NCBI GenBank assembly: GCA_029261835.1
Contig: JAJDAO010000036.1
Span: forward strand, 109,579 to 173,578
Length of the DNA stretch: 64,000 nt
Direction: 5' to 3'
Source: Deltaproteobacteria bacterium
Lineage (GTDB): Bacteria; Myxococcota_A; UBA9160; UBA4427
Part shown: one piece after another, positions 54,264 to 64,000 of the stretch
How the letters are laid out: every line of letters begins with the position of its first letter
Numbering within the stretch: the first letter of the stretch is position 1
Notes under the pieces: model-generated
Seen by the model: only the letters and a program-made list of their open reading frames with translations
What the model was told of the DNA's origin: nothing
Database searches by the model: none
Position numbers and translations under genes: made by a program

Positions 54264-55922
54264 ATGGACGTTCAACAAGAAATGAGTCTGGCAGATCTGC
54301 TTGGCATGTTCAGGCGGCGCGGCAAGCTGATGGTCGCGGTCGCCGGTGGCGTGCTTCTCGCGATCTATTGGATTGCAATGGCACTGCCGAATCGGTACAC
54401 GGCTTCGGCTCTCATTCTCGTCGAGCCGCAGTCGATCGACGAGACGCTGGTCGCCGCCGGTGTCCGCGAGAGTGACCTCAGTGCGCGGCTCGGAATCATG
54501 ACCTCGGAGATCATCAGCCGGGCAAGGCTCTCGGTCATCATCAGTGATCTGAATCTCTATAGTGACGAGTCGGAGTGGCATACGCGCGAAGAGGTCGTCG
54601 CGATGATGCGCGCCGATCTCTCGGTGGCTCCGGTGTTGAGTGAGCTAGAAAGCGCCCCTCGTGGCGGGAAGATCGATAAGTTCAGTACTTTCGAGATATC
54701 GTACTCAGCGGACACGTCGACCATTGCGGCCATCGTCGCGAATCGTCTGGCCAACGACTATATCGAGGAGCACATCGGTGAGAGAGTGAAAGTCTCTCAG
54801 AAGAGCCTCGACTTCATGCACTCCGCCATCGACGATCTTGGCAGGCGAATCGCCGTCGTGGAGGCCAACGTGGCGGAAGTGAAAGAGCAGAATCCGGGCC
54901 GCCTGCCGGAGAACTTCCAGGCCAACCAGCAGGCATATAGTCAGCAGACGGCGGGGCTGGGCTTCGTTCGGCGTCAGCTCTCCACGGCCAAGAGCGACGA
55001 GGCCTTCTGGAAGAGCCAGGTGATTGCCGCCGTTTCGCTGACATCGCCCAACGACCCAACCGACCCCGTGTACAGGCGGAAGGTGCTCGATATGGAGCTG
55101 GCTGATCTACTGGCGAGAGGATTCACCGAGAAGCATCCAGACGTCATCAAGATCCGCTCCGAATTGGCCGTGTTCTCGACACGCATCAAGGATGCGGAGA
55201 AGGCGGGCGAGACAGAGGAATTCGAGGCCTCTTCCTACGCCGAGCAGAATGCCAAGTCCGAGCAGCGAAGGGCGGCGTTGCGCGTAGTGACGCTCACGGA
55301 AGAAGCGAAGCGTCTCGAAGTGGTGTTGGAAGGAATCGCCGAGCGGATTCGGGCGACGCCGGAGGTCGCCGAGAAGCTCGAAGCACTGAAGCGCGAGCAT
55401 GATCACCTGAACGCAAGCTTCCAGGACTTCAGTGCTCGGCTCCAGCAGGCGCAGGTCCAGGCGGACCTCGAGCGGCGGCAGATGGGCGAGCAGCTCCGGA
55501 TCCTCGAGCCTGCATTCGCACCAACCCAGCCGACCTCGCCGAATCGCATCCTCATCCTGGTGATCGGCGTCGTTCTTGGGGCTGGCCTGGGTCTGGCCGC
55601 GGCACTTGCCGTCGAACTCGGCGACAGCTCGCTGCACAGCGGACGGTCCCTTCAGGCTGTCATGGGCATTCCGGTCCTCGCAGCGGTTCCGACCATCGTG
55701 CTCGAGGCCGATCGCGCCGTCAGGGTGAAGAGACTCGTGCGGGAGTCCCTCGTCGCTGCCGCGATCGTCCTGTTCTGCCTGGCCGGTGGTGCACTGACTT
55801 ATGTGTATGTCAATGGTCTTGGTGGGTTCACCGAGTCTGGCACGCAGGAGCCGACCAAGGAGGCTGAGAGGGGAGCTGACACCGCGGCTCTCATGGCTAC
55901 CTGGCGCGCGCCGCGGGGATAG
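54264..55922 (+). CDS. Polysaccharide chain-length determinant protein (Wzz/GNVR type)
   Basis: 552 residues. A Wzz domain starts the protein (MSLADLLGMFRRRGKLMVAV, then the first membrane segment at about residues 28-45 and ASALILVEPQSID). A long periplasmic coiled-coil region follows (about residues 165-420; DRRISE-like heptads such as RAALRVVTLTEEAKRLEVVL). The GNVR-type end is PAFAPTQPTSPNRILIL, leading into the second membrane segment (about 430-452). A further hydrophobic segment occurs near residue 500, giving an additional helix not found in the simplest Wzz proteins. It works with the BY-kinase two genes downstream to set polymer length. Confidence 0.92.
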   Translation: MDVQQEMSLADLLGMFRRRGKLMVAVAGGVLLAIYWIAMALPNRYTASALILVEPQSIDETLVAAGVRESDLSARLGIMTSEIISRARLSVIISDLNLYSDESEWHTREEVVAMMRADLSVAPVLSELESAPRGGKIDKFSTFEISYSADTSTIAAIVANRLANDYIEEHIGERVKVSQKSLDFMHSAIDDLGRRIAVVEANVAEVKEQNPGRLPENFQANQQAYSQQTAGLGFVRRQLSTAKSDEAFWKSQVIAAVSLTSPNDPTDPVYRRKVLDMELADLLARGFTEKHPDVIKIRSELAVFSTRIKDAEKAGETEEFEASSYAEQNAKSEQRRAALRVVTLTEEAKRLEVVLEGIAERIRATPEVAEKLEALKREHDHLNASFQDFSARLQQAQVQADLERRQMGEQLRILEPAFAPTQPTSPNRILILVIGVVLGAGLGLAAALAVELGDSSLHSGRSLQAVMGIPVLAAVPTIVLEADRAVRVKRLVRESLVAAAIVLFCLAGGALTYVYVNGLGGFTESGTQEPTKEAERGADTAALMATWRAPRG

Positions 55923-55936
55923 AGACTGGCTAGAGA

Positions 55937-56842
55937 TTGATGTATTGCGAGTACTACGGTCTACTGAGAACGCCGTTCGAGATGACGCCCGACCCGTCTT
56001 TCCTCTATCTGGGCGAGGCGCATCGGGAAGGTCTGGCGACTCTCGTGTACGGGGTCAGCTCCGGCAAGGGCTTCGTCATGCTCACCGGTGAGGTGGGCAC
56101 GGGGAAGACGACCCTGCTGCATGCGCTGCTCGGGCAGTTGGATTCGCAAACCTGTTCTGCCTTCATCTTCAACCCGAAATTGGAGCCGCTGGATTTCTTT
56201 CGGATCCTCTTCGAAGAGCTCGGCATCGAGGTGGCGGGCCGCAGCAAGGCGGAGTATCTGCTGGCGCTCAATCAATTCTTGATCGAGCGTCTCGGGAGAA
56301 ACGAAAAGACGCTGCTGATCATCGATGAGGCGCAGAATCTCTCAACGGAGATGCTGGAAGAGATTCGTCTGCTGTCGAATCTCGAGACGCCGCGGGCCAA
56401 GCTCATCCAGATCATGCTCGTGGGGCAGCCCGAGCTCAAGGAGATGCTCGAGCGGCCCGAGCTTCGCCAGCTTCGCCAGCGTATTGCCCTGCGTCACCAC
56501 CTGTGGCCTTTCAACAATGGCGAGACCCGAGACTACATCGAAGATCGTCTGCGCAGGGCCGGATACACCGGTCGGCGACTGTTCAAGCGAGCTGCTTTGC
56601 GCGAAATCTTCAGTGTTACGGGCGGTACGCCGCGGCTGATCAACAGCGTCTGCGACAGTGCCCTCTTGCTGGGCTATTCACGGCAGAAGGCGGTCGTTGA
56701 TGCCGGTCTGATCCGGGAGGTGGCCGACGACCTGGAACTCGATGGCCAAAACGGTGCGTCTGTCTCTACCATGCGGGCGGGGCATCAGAGCGAGGCTGCT
56801 GGAGAGCAGCGAAAGAAGGGACTGTTGGGCCTCTTCCGTTAG
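55937..56842 (+). CDS. ExeA-like AAA ATPase of exosortase/polysaccharide locus
   Basis: 301 residues. It begins MYCEYYGLLRTPFEMTPDPS, the hallmark start of the exosortase-system ATPase and GspA/ExeA family. Walker A GEVGTGKT is at residues 51-58, Walker B is LLIIDEAQNLS, sensor regions are MLVGQPELKEML and TGGTPRLINSVCD. It is cytoplasmic, with no C-terminal membrane or peptidoglycan-binding domain. It probably powers or assembles the export apparatus. It sits between the chain-length gene and the kinase gene, the standard order. Confidence 0.92.
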   Translation: MMYCEYYGLLRTPFEMTPDPSFLYLGEAHREGLATLVYGVSSGKGFVMLTGEVGTGKTTLLHALLGQLDSQTCSAFIFNPKLEPLDFFRILFEELGIEVAGRSKAEYLLALNQFLIERLGRNEKTLLIIDEAQNLSTEMLEEIRLLSNLETPRAKLIQIMLVGQPELKEMLERPELRQLRQRIALRHHLWPFNNGETRDYIEDRLRRAGYTGRRLFKRAALREIFSVTGGTPRLINSVCDSALLLGYSRQKAVVDAGLIREVADDLELDGQNGASVSTMRAGHQSEAAGEQRKKGLLGLFR

Positions 56843-56863
56843 AAGGGGCCCAGGGAGTGTCAC

Positions 56864-57709
56864 ATGGCGAAGGTATACGAAGCTCTGCAGCGAGCAGAGG
56901 AAGAACGGAAGCGCAAGATGGGCGGTGATCCCGCCTCCGCCGCAGTGGAATGGGACACCACCCCGCAGTCCGCCCCGAGCCACAAGCACGGCGGCAGGTT
57001 GCGGAGCCTGATCCGTCGCCGCGAGACCGTCGCAGTGGCTGATGAGACTGCCAACGAGGTGAACAAGCGAAGGATCGTCGTTCTGCAGCCGGAGTCGTAT
57101 GTCGCCGAGCAGTTCCGGACGCTTCGCGGACGGATCGATTCACTCGCGACGCAGCGCCCGATCAAGACGATTGCAATGACGAGCGCCAACGCGAGGGAAG
57201 GCAAGAGTACCGCGGCGATCAATCTCGCAGCCGTCACTTCGATGAGTGTTGGACGCAAGGTGCTGTTGATGGATTGCGACATGCGCAAGCCGAAGATCAG
57301 TTCTAGCCTCGGGCTCGATCCGAAGACCGGAATCGCGGAGGTCCTGCTCAATCGAGCTTCGTTCGATGAGGCCGTGATCAAGGTGGAGGGTCTCAGCCTG
57401 GACGCATTGGTCGTGCGATCCCGGCCCTCGAATCCCTCCGAGCTACTGGCGTCATCGGAGATGCGCGATCTGATCGAGGACGTGAGCCGCCGCTACGACC
57501 AGGTGATTCTGGATACACCCGCGTGTCTGGGTCTGCCCGACAGCAAGACTGTGAGCGAAATCTGTGATGGCATCGTGATGGTCGTGCGGGCGGACGCGAC
57601 CCCCCGGGAGGATGTCCAGGCCGCTCTCGATATTCTCGACCGCAGACGAGTGCTCGGCCTCCTGCTAAACGGAGCCGAGGTGAATCGCCGCCAGTACGGT
57701 TACTATTGA
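56864..57709 (+). CDS. CpsD/CapB-type tyrosine kinase (BY-kinase)
   Basis: 281 residues. It begins MAKVYEALQRAEEERKRK, typical of exosortase-type kinases. An N-terminal basic linker is followed by ESYVAEQFRTLRGRID, Walker A SANAREGKSTAA (residues 107-118), Walker A' VLLMDCDMRKPK and Walker B QVILDTPAC. The C-terminus YGYY supplies a short Tyr cluster for autophosphorylation. It is cytoplasmic and regulates polymerisation through the Wzz-like protein encoded upstream. Confidence 0.93.
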   Translation: MAKVYEALQRAEEERKRKMGGDPASAAVEWDTTPQSAPSHKHGGRLRSLIRRRETVAVADETANEVNKRRIVVLQPESYVAEQFRTLRGRIDSLATQRPIKTIAMTSANAREGKSTAAINLAAVTSMSVGRKVLLMDCDMRKPKISSSLGLDPKTGIAEVLLNRASFDEAVIKVEGLSLDALVVRSRPSNPSELLASSEMRDLIEDVSRRYDQVILDTPACLGLPDSKTVSEICDGIVMVVRADATPREDVQAALDILDRRRVLGLLLNGAEVNRRQYGYY

Positions 57710-57772
57710 TTCGCGGTGCCCGTCCCGTGATGCTTGGCAACCCATCGGCCCTGAAGCGGACATGAGGTAGCA

Positions 57773-59868
<2,096 letters not shown>

Positions 59869-59920
59869 GGCGGGTCGGAACAGGCTCTCACACGACTTCT
59901 CTATCCCCGGAGCAGGCCCG

Positions 59921-60563
59921 ATGAGCGATCATGCCACTCGCCCCAGCAGCGCGCTTGTGACTGGTGGCGCCGGCTCTGCAGCGGCCTACGGAGACGACGA
60001 GACACGGCCCAAGGTCGAGTACCTGCCGCCCCGCTGCCTGTCTCCCTGCGCGGTGCAGGAGGAATACGCCTCGGAACACTACTTGGCGCTCTACACGAAG
60101 CTGCACGGGCTGCAAACGGTATCGCTTCGGCACTTCAACGTTCATGGACCTAGGCAGCTGTCCGACAGCGACTACGCAGCTGCCGTTCCGTCGTTCATTC
60201 GGGCCGCGCTGGCGCGTGAGCCCGTTCGGGTATCCGGCGACGGTGACCAGACGCGAGACTTCATCCATGTCGACGACGTTGTCGAAGCCAACCTGTTGGC
60301 TCCGGCGTCGGACAGGCTATCGGGCGGCGTGCTGAACATCGCCAGTGGTCGCCGAACCAGCGTGAGCGAGCTGGTGAGCATGATCGGCAAGTGTGCCGGG
60401 TGCGCGATGATGGTAAAGTACGTGCCCCCGGCGCGCCGGCGACGTGCGTCACAGCTGGGCCGATATCACCCGGGCGCGGGAGCTGTTCGGATATGCTCCT
60501 CGGGTCGAGCCCGAGGAGGGGTTTCGGCGGGTCGTCGAAGCGTTCGCTGGCGAGGTGGCCTGA
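59921..60563 (+). pseudogene. Broken NAD-dependent sugar epimerase/dehydratase
   Basis: The N-terminus SALVTGGAGS begins an extended-SDR Rossmann loop but jumps directly to AAAYGDDE, so about 110 residues between the NAD loop and the catalytic region are missing. The middle and C-terminal parts are clear: YASEHYLALYTKLHG (YxxxK is damaged), SLRHFNVHGPRQ and TRDFIHVDDVVEANLLA. At about 60425-60435 (C-rich run) the frame shifts by one base. In the new frame the normal ending appears: AGDVRHSWADITRARELFGY, stopping at 60561-60563. A deletion plus a frameshift points to a non-functional gene. An assembly error could explain the frameshift but not the deletion. Confidence 0.8.
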
Positions 60564-60615
60564 GGTTGGCCCGGACGGCACCGGCCGCGACTGGTGAGAG
60601 CGGAGGAGATACGAC

Positions 60616-61932
60616 ATGAATGTTTCCGTGATCGGTACCGGATACGTGGGGCTCGTAACGGGCGCTTGTTTCTCCGAGTTCGGCGTGCAGGTGACCTGTG
60701 TCGACCAGATCGCGGAGAAGATCGAGGCCCTCGGGCGCTGCGAGATGCCTATTTACGAACCGGGCCTGGAGGATCTCGTGCGGCGCAACGTCCGTGCCGG
60801 ACGCCTCACTTTCACCACCGACACCGCCGAGTCGATTCGCTCCGCACTGGTGATCTTCATCGCCGTTGGCACGCCGCCGGCTGCTGATGGCAGCACGGAC
60901 CTCAGCTTCGTCGAGGCCGTGGCGCGCGAGATCGGACGGAACGCGGATGGTTACAAGGTGATCGTCACCAAGAGCACGGTTCCCGTCGGCACTTCGAAGA
61001 AGGTTCGCGCCTGGATCCAGGAGGAGATCGAGAGAGCCGGCAAGGAAGTGAACTTCAGCGTCGCTTCCAACCCCGAGTTCCTGCGTCAGGGCGCTGGCAT
61101 CGGCGACTTCATGCGTCCGGACCGTGTGGTGATCGGCGCCGAGGCGGGTGACGACCAGGCGGTGGCAATCCTCAAGGATCTATACCGCCCTCTCTTCCTC
61201 AATGAGACGCCTCTCGTGATGACCAACCTGGCTACGGCCGAGCTCTCGAAGTACGCCTCGAACGCGTTTCTCGCCGCCAAGATCTCCTTCATCAACGAGC
61301 TCGCGATCCTCTGCGATCGCAGCGGAGGTGACGTCCAGGCGGTTGCTCGTGCGATGGGCCTCGATCGTCGCATTGGTCCGAAGTTCCTGCATGCGGGGCC
61401 CGGTTACGGAGGCTCGTGTTTCCCCAAGGACACGCTCTCGTTGGCCCACTTCGCCCGCGAGCTGGGCGAGAAATTCGAGATCGTCGATGCGGTCGTGCGC
61501 GCCAACCGCCGCCAACGCCAGTACTCGCTAGACAAGGTGGTGAGCGCCTGTCAGGGCGACGTGAGGGACAAGACCATCGCGGTGCTCGGCCTTGCCTTCA
61601 AGCCGGAGACGGACGACGTGCGCGAGGCCCCCGCCGTCGACATCATTCGCGGCCTGTTGGAGCGCGGCGGGCACGTTCGGGCCTTCGATCCCGAGGCCAT
61701 GAGCCAAGCGGAACGCATACTGCCGGAGATCGTGCTGTGCAAGGACGCCTACCAGGCGTGTGAAGGCGCCGACGTGCTCGTCATCGTCACGGAGTGGAAC
61801 GAGTTTCGCATGCTCGACCTCGAGCGCGTGAAGGGACTGCTCGCCGAGCCCGTGTTGGTCGACCTGCGGAATATCTACCGGTCCGAGGAGATTGTGCGGG
61901 CCGGGTTCGAGTACTGGAGTCTGGGTCGCTGA
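60616..61932 (+). CDS. ugd: UDP-glucose 6-dehydrogenase
   Basis: 438 residues. N-terminal NAD loop VSVIGTGYVGLVTGACF, SNPEFLRQGAGIGDFMRPDR, the middle-domain helix ATAELSKYASNAFLAAKISF and the active-site block GPGYGGSCFPKDT with the catalytic Cys. C-terminal domain: VLGLAFKPETDDVREAP. It oxidises UDP-glucose to UDP-glucuronate, which the epimerase at 30.6 kb could convert to UDP-galacturonate. Its stop overlaps the ATG of the next gene by one base (TGATG). Confidence 0.96.
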   Translation: MNVSVIGTGYVGLVTGACFSEFGVQVTCVDQIAEKIEALGRCEMPIYEPGLEDLVRRNVRAGRLTFTTDTAESIRSALVIFIAVGTPPAADGSTDLSFVEAVAREIGRNADGYKVIVTKSTVPVGTSKKVRAWIQEEIERAGKEVNFSVASNPEFLRQGAGIGDFMRPDRVVIGAEAGDDQAVAILKDLYRPLFLNETPLVMTNLATAELSKYASNAFLAAKISFINELAILCDRSGGDVQAVARAMGLDRRIGPKFLHAGPGYGGSCFPKDTLSLAHFARELGEKFEIVDAVVRANRRQRQYSLDKVVSACQGDVRDKTIAVLGLAFKPETDDVREAPAVDIIRGLLERGGHVRAFDPEAMSQAERILPEIVLCKDAYQACEGADVLVIVTEWNEFRMLDLERVKGLLAEPVLVDLRNIYRSEEIVRAGFEYWSLGR

Positions 61933-63101
61933 TGGGAACTCCTCGCCCGGCGCTGCACGCTGTGATTCTCGCCGGTGGGGCGGGGGAGCGCTTCTGGCCG
62001 GCGTCCCGCCGACACCACCCGAAGCCCCTCCTGCGCGTCGTCGGCAACAAGACGCTGTTGGAGGCCACGCTCGCGCGTGCTCGTCGCGTGGCCAGTCGCG
62101 ACCGCATCTGGATCGTCTGCGGTGCCGAGCATGCCTCGGCGATTCGCCGTGCGAGCGGGCTCCCAGCAGGACGCGTGTTGGTGGAGCCCGAACGCCGCAA
62201 CACCGCCATGGCGGTTGCCTGGGCCGCGGTTCGAATCGCGGCCGAGGATCCGCGGGCCGTGATGGCCGTTCTCTCAGCCGACCATCACATTCCCGACAGT
62301 CGGGCTTTCGCGGCGTCTATTCGAGCGGCCGCGCGGGCAGCGGACAGCGCCGAGGTATTGGTCACCCTCGGGGTGAAGCCCACTTGCCCCGACACCGGCT
62401 ACGGCTACATCCAGCTCGGGCGCCCGGCGGGCGCGGCATTCGCCGGCCTGCACGAGGTGCGACGATTCGTCGAGAAACCCGATGCCTCGCGTGCGCGTCG
62501 CTATCTGGCGCGCGGGGATCACCTGTGGAATGCGGGAGTCTTCGTCTGGTCCGTCGGCGTGCTGCTGAGCGAGATCGAGTGCTGCGCACCCGAGTTGCAT
62601 CGGGCCTTGGCCCCACTGCGCCGGCAGCCTCGTGGGAGAAACCGATCCGCCGTGCTGGCATGCTATCGCCGGGCGCCTTCGCTGCCCGTCGACGTGGCGG
62701 TAATGGAGGTCAGCCGCCGGGTCTGGACGCTTCCGGTGGACTTCGCTTGGAGCGATGTGGGAACTTGGTCGTCATTGGCGGAACAGCTCGGTGTCGGAAA
62801 GCCGGACGAGTCGGTCCGGGTTGGGCGGAGCGGGGGAACGGCGAGTAAGAAGCGAGGGGCGAAGCAGACTGTTGCCGGCGACGCGGCGGGCAACCGCGTG
62901 CTGGCCGGAGACGTTCTTCTGGAGGAGGCGAGTGCCAACTTGGTCTGGGGTGGCAAGAGGTTGATCGCCCTGCTCGGTGTCGAGGATCTGGCGGTAATTG
63001 ACACTGAGGACGTGATCCTGATCACAAAGCTTGATCGAAGTTCGGACGTTCGACGATTGGTGGCGGCTCTCAACGCGGAGAAGCGCGAAGATCTAACGTA
63101 G
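61932..63101 (+). CDS. manC: Mannose-1-phosphate guanylyltransferase (single-domain ManC type)
   Basis: 389 residues. Nucleotidyltransferase signature AVILAGGAGERFWPASR, then HHPKPLL, VEPERRNTAMAVAWAA, LSADHHIPD, VTLGVKPTCPDTGYGYI, FVEKPDASRA, WNAGVFVW and the terminal VDFAWSDVGTWSSL. It makes GDP-mannose from mannose-1-phosphate and GTP. Unlike bifunctional ManC/AlgA it ends after the beta-helix part and lacks the cupin isomerase domain; a separate cupin of that type is encoded at 14.6-15.0 kb. The frame is open upstream into ugd, but ATG 61932 starts at the domain. Confidence 0.93.
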   Translation: MGTPRPALHAVILAGGAGERFWPASRRHHPKPLLRVVGNKTLLEATLARARRVASRDRIWIVCGAEHASAIRRASGLPAGRVLVEPERRNTAMAVAWAAVRIAAEDPRAVMAVLSADHHIPDSRAFAASIRAAARAADSAEVLVTLGVKPTCPDTGYGYIQLGRPAGAAFAGLHEVRRFVEKPDASRARRYLARGDHLWNAGVFVWSVGVLLSEIECCAPELHRALAPLRRQPRGRNRSAVLACYRRAPSLPVDVAVMEVSRRVWTLPVDFAWSDVGTWSSLAEQLGVGKPDESVRVGRSGGTASKKRGAKQTVAGDAAGNRVLAGDVLLEEASANLVWGGKRLIALLGVEDLAVIDTEDVILITKLDRSSDVRRLVAALNAEKREDLT

Positions 63102-63166
63102 TTCGGAGCATTCACGAGGACTCAGGCCCTCTGCCCGCAGTATCGTCTCCCGGAGGAGGCACAATC

Positions 63167-63838
63167 ATGAACGAATCGGTGACGCGCAGGAAGGAAGCGC
63201 TCGAGTCGCTTCGCGCCATCCCGTTGTTCTCACGCGTGAACGACGTCGATCTCGAGGACATCGCGTCGCACCTCATCGAGCGCCGCTTCACCAAGAACAG
63301 CACCGTGGTCGAAGAGGGACTGCCCGGCGACTACATGTACGTGATCCGCGAAGGGCGCGTGAAGGTCACGAAGGCGTCGGAAGACGGTCGTGAGAAGATC
63401 ATGAACTTCATGGAGGCCGGCGGATTCTTCGGCGACATGGCGCTGCTCAGCAACGAGGTTCGCTCGGCCAGCGTCAAGACACTCGAGCCCTCTCGGTTGC
63501 TGGCGCTCTCGCGGCGGGACTTCATCGACCTGCTACGCCAGAGCCCGGATCTCGCATTGGCGGTCATCGAAGAGTTGACTGTCCGGCTGCGCGAGACCAG
63601 CGAGCAGGCGAGTTCACTCTCATTCCAGGGTGTCAAGCAGCGCACGCGCGGGCTCTTCGAGCGTATCTCCCGAAGCGAGCCCGCCGAGTCGGACCAGCGC
63701 CTCACGCCGGCGCTCACGCACCAGCAGATTGCGGACATGATCGGCACCTCGCGTGAGACCGTCACGCGGGCCATCAAGCAGCTCAAGCAAGAGGGCTGGC
63801 TCGCCCAGCAGGGCAAGCGCTACGTAATCCCGGACTAG
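63167..63838 (+). CDS. Crp/Fnr-family transcriptional regulator
   Basis: 223 residues. An N-terminal cyclic-nucleotide-binding beta-roll (IPLFSRVNDVDLEDIASHL, GDYMYVIREGRVKV, GGFFGDMALLSNEVRSASVK) is followed by the dimerisation helix and a Crp-type winged HTH (THQQIADMIGTSRETVTRAI). The roll has FGDMALL rather than the FGEMALL/GE..L..R..RSA of strict cAMP binders, with SVRSAS-like end, so the ligand is uncertain. No Fnr-type Cys cluster at the N-terminus. ATG 63167 follows GGAGGAGG. Its TAG stop is the first part of the palindromic element that ends the window. Confidence 0.92.
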   Translation: MNESVTRRKEALESLRAIPLFSRVNDVDLEDIASHLIERRFTKNSTVVEEGLPGDYMYVIREGRVKVTKASEDGREKIMNFMEAGGFFGDMALLSNEVRSASVKTLEPSRLLALSRRDFIDLLRQSPDLALAVIEELTVRLRETSEQASSLSFQGVKQRTRGLFERISRSEPAESDQRLTPALTHQQIADMIGTSRETVTRAIKQLKQEGWLAQQGKRYVIPD

Positions 63839-64000
63839 CAGGCTGCGGAAGGACCCCTCCCGTCGCGATGCACGCGTCCTTTCGCCGATCTCTGCGTTGC
63901 GAAACCTTGCTGTACTTCAGTACAGCGGCGGGTCCGCGCCTTGATCTCGACGAAAGCCCGCGAGCCTCGCTCGGTCCGGAGTTCTTCCGCAACCTGCTAG
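63835..64000. repeat. 166-bp symmetric imperfect palindrome (MITE/REP-like)
   Basis: The ends are CTAGCAGGCTGCGGAAG (63835-63851) and the near-exact inverted copy (63984-64000), matching at 16 of 17. The centre is GCTGTACT-TC-AGTACAGC (63909-63926), exactly midway between the ends. By hand alignment about 54 of 83 mirrored positions pair over the full length. No open frame of note lies inside. The structure fits a non-autonomous, fold-back mobile element; it may also end the transcript of the polysaccharide operon. It reaches the last base of the window, so the far flank is not visible. Confidence 0.8.

Noticed and set aside
57734..57752. TTGGCAACCCATCGGCCC upstream of the WecA-like gene as a sigma54 promoter
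   Set aside because: GG and GC are 10 bp apart, but the -12 element is CGGCC rather than TTGC and the -24 part lacks the C after GGCA; it is also in a short gap inside an apparent operon.

Overview
The window is a high-GC (visibly about 60-67%), gene-dense chromosomal segment from a Gram-negative bacterium. Lipoprotein and outer-membrane export genes, an exosortase/EpsI pair, two sigma54-dependent NtrC-type regulators, a NAD-dependent DNA ligase and a conserved rpsP-khpA-rimM-trmD-rplS block followed by yraN and rsmI together suggest an uncultured 'deltaproteobacterial' type lineage (Myxococcota, Desulfobacterota, Binatota or similar). The lineage is an inference; no rRNA or tRNA gene was found in the window. 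Frequent GTG/TTG starts and 1-4 nt overlaps between genes are typical here.

Left part (1-30.5 kb) is mostly housekeeping. It holds two tandem HtrA-like periplasmic proteases (the first cut by the window edge), galactokinase, a thiS-thiG-thiE thiamine cluster on the minus strand, alanine racemase, purH-purD, a tightly overlapping block (Sua5/YrdC - DUF1015 - DUF721 - small zinc ribbon), and the ribosomal/tRNA-modification block. After that come a stand-alone mannose-6-phosphate isomerase-type cupin, yraN, rsmI, a heparinase II/III-like enzyme, a DUF3127 protein, a membrane-anchored amidohydrolase, an AGCS symporter, a GT-C-type membrane protein, an ABC exporter, ligA, and a cytoplasmic histidine kinase with an NtrC-type response regulator.

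Right part (30.6-64 kb) is a large cell-surface polysaccharide region. One segment (30.6-38.2 kb) has a UDP-glucuronate-epimerase-like SDR, a glycosyltransferase remnant, a CapK/PaaK-like adenylate-forming enzyme, a DUF362 protein, a B12-type radical SAM protein and an atypical SDR. Next come an exosortase-type asparagine synthetase, a polytopic membrane protein, two GT4 glycosyltransferases, an alkaline-phosphatase-superfamily enzyme and a nucleotidyltransferase-like unknown. The core follows: a minus-strand operon wecB - exosortase - epsI diverges from a plus-strand run (sigma54 regulator, Wza-like lipoprotein, beta-barrel protein, Wzz-like chain-length protein, ExeA-like ATPase, BY-kinase, WecA-like phosphoglycosyltransferase, gmd, a broken epimerase, ugd, manC, Crp/Fnr regulator). 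The predicted sugar supply is UDP-ManNAc, UDP-GlcA (and perhaps UDP-GalA), GDP-mannose and GDP-4-keto-6-deoxymannose.

The most unusual signals are non-coding. A perfect 68-bp palindrome lies between the ABC transporter and ligA, and a symmetric 166-bp imperfect palindrome lies after the Crp/Fnr gene. Both begin and end in CTAG and both supply the TAG stop codon of the neighbouring gene. Three -24/-12 (sigma54) promoter candidates, two of them divergent in the wecB/regulator intergenic region and one upstream of the radical SAM gene, suggest that the sigma54 regulators control the surface-polysaccharide genes. No CRISPR array, complete insertion sequence or phage was seen.
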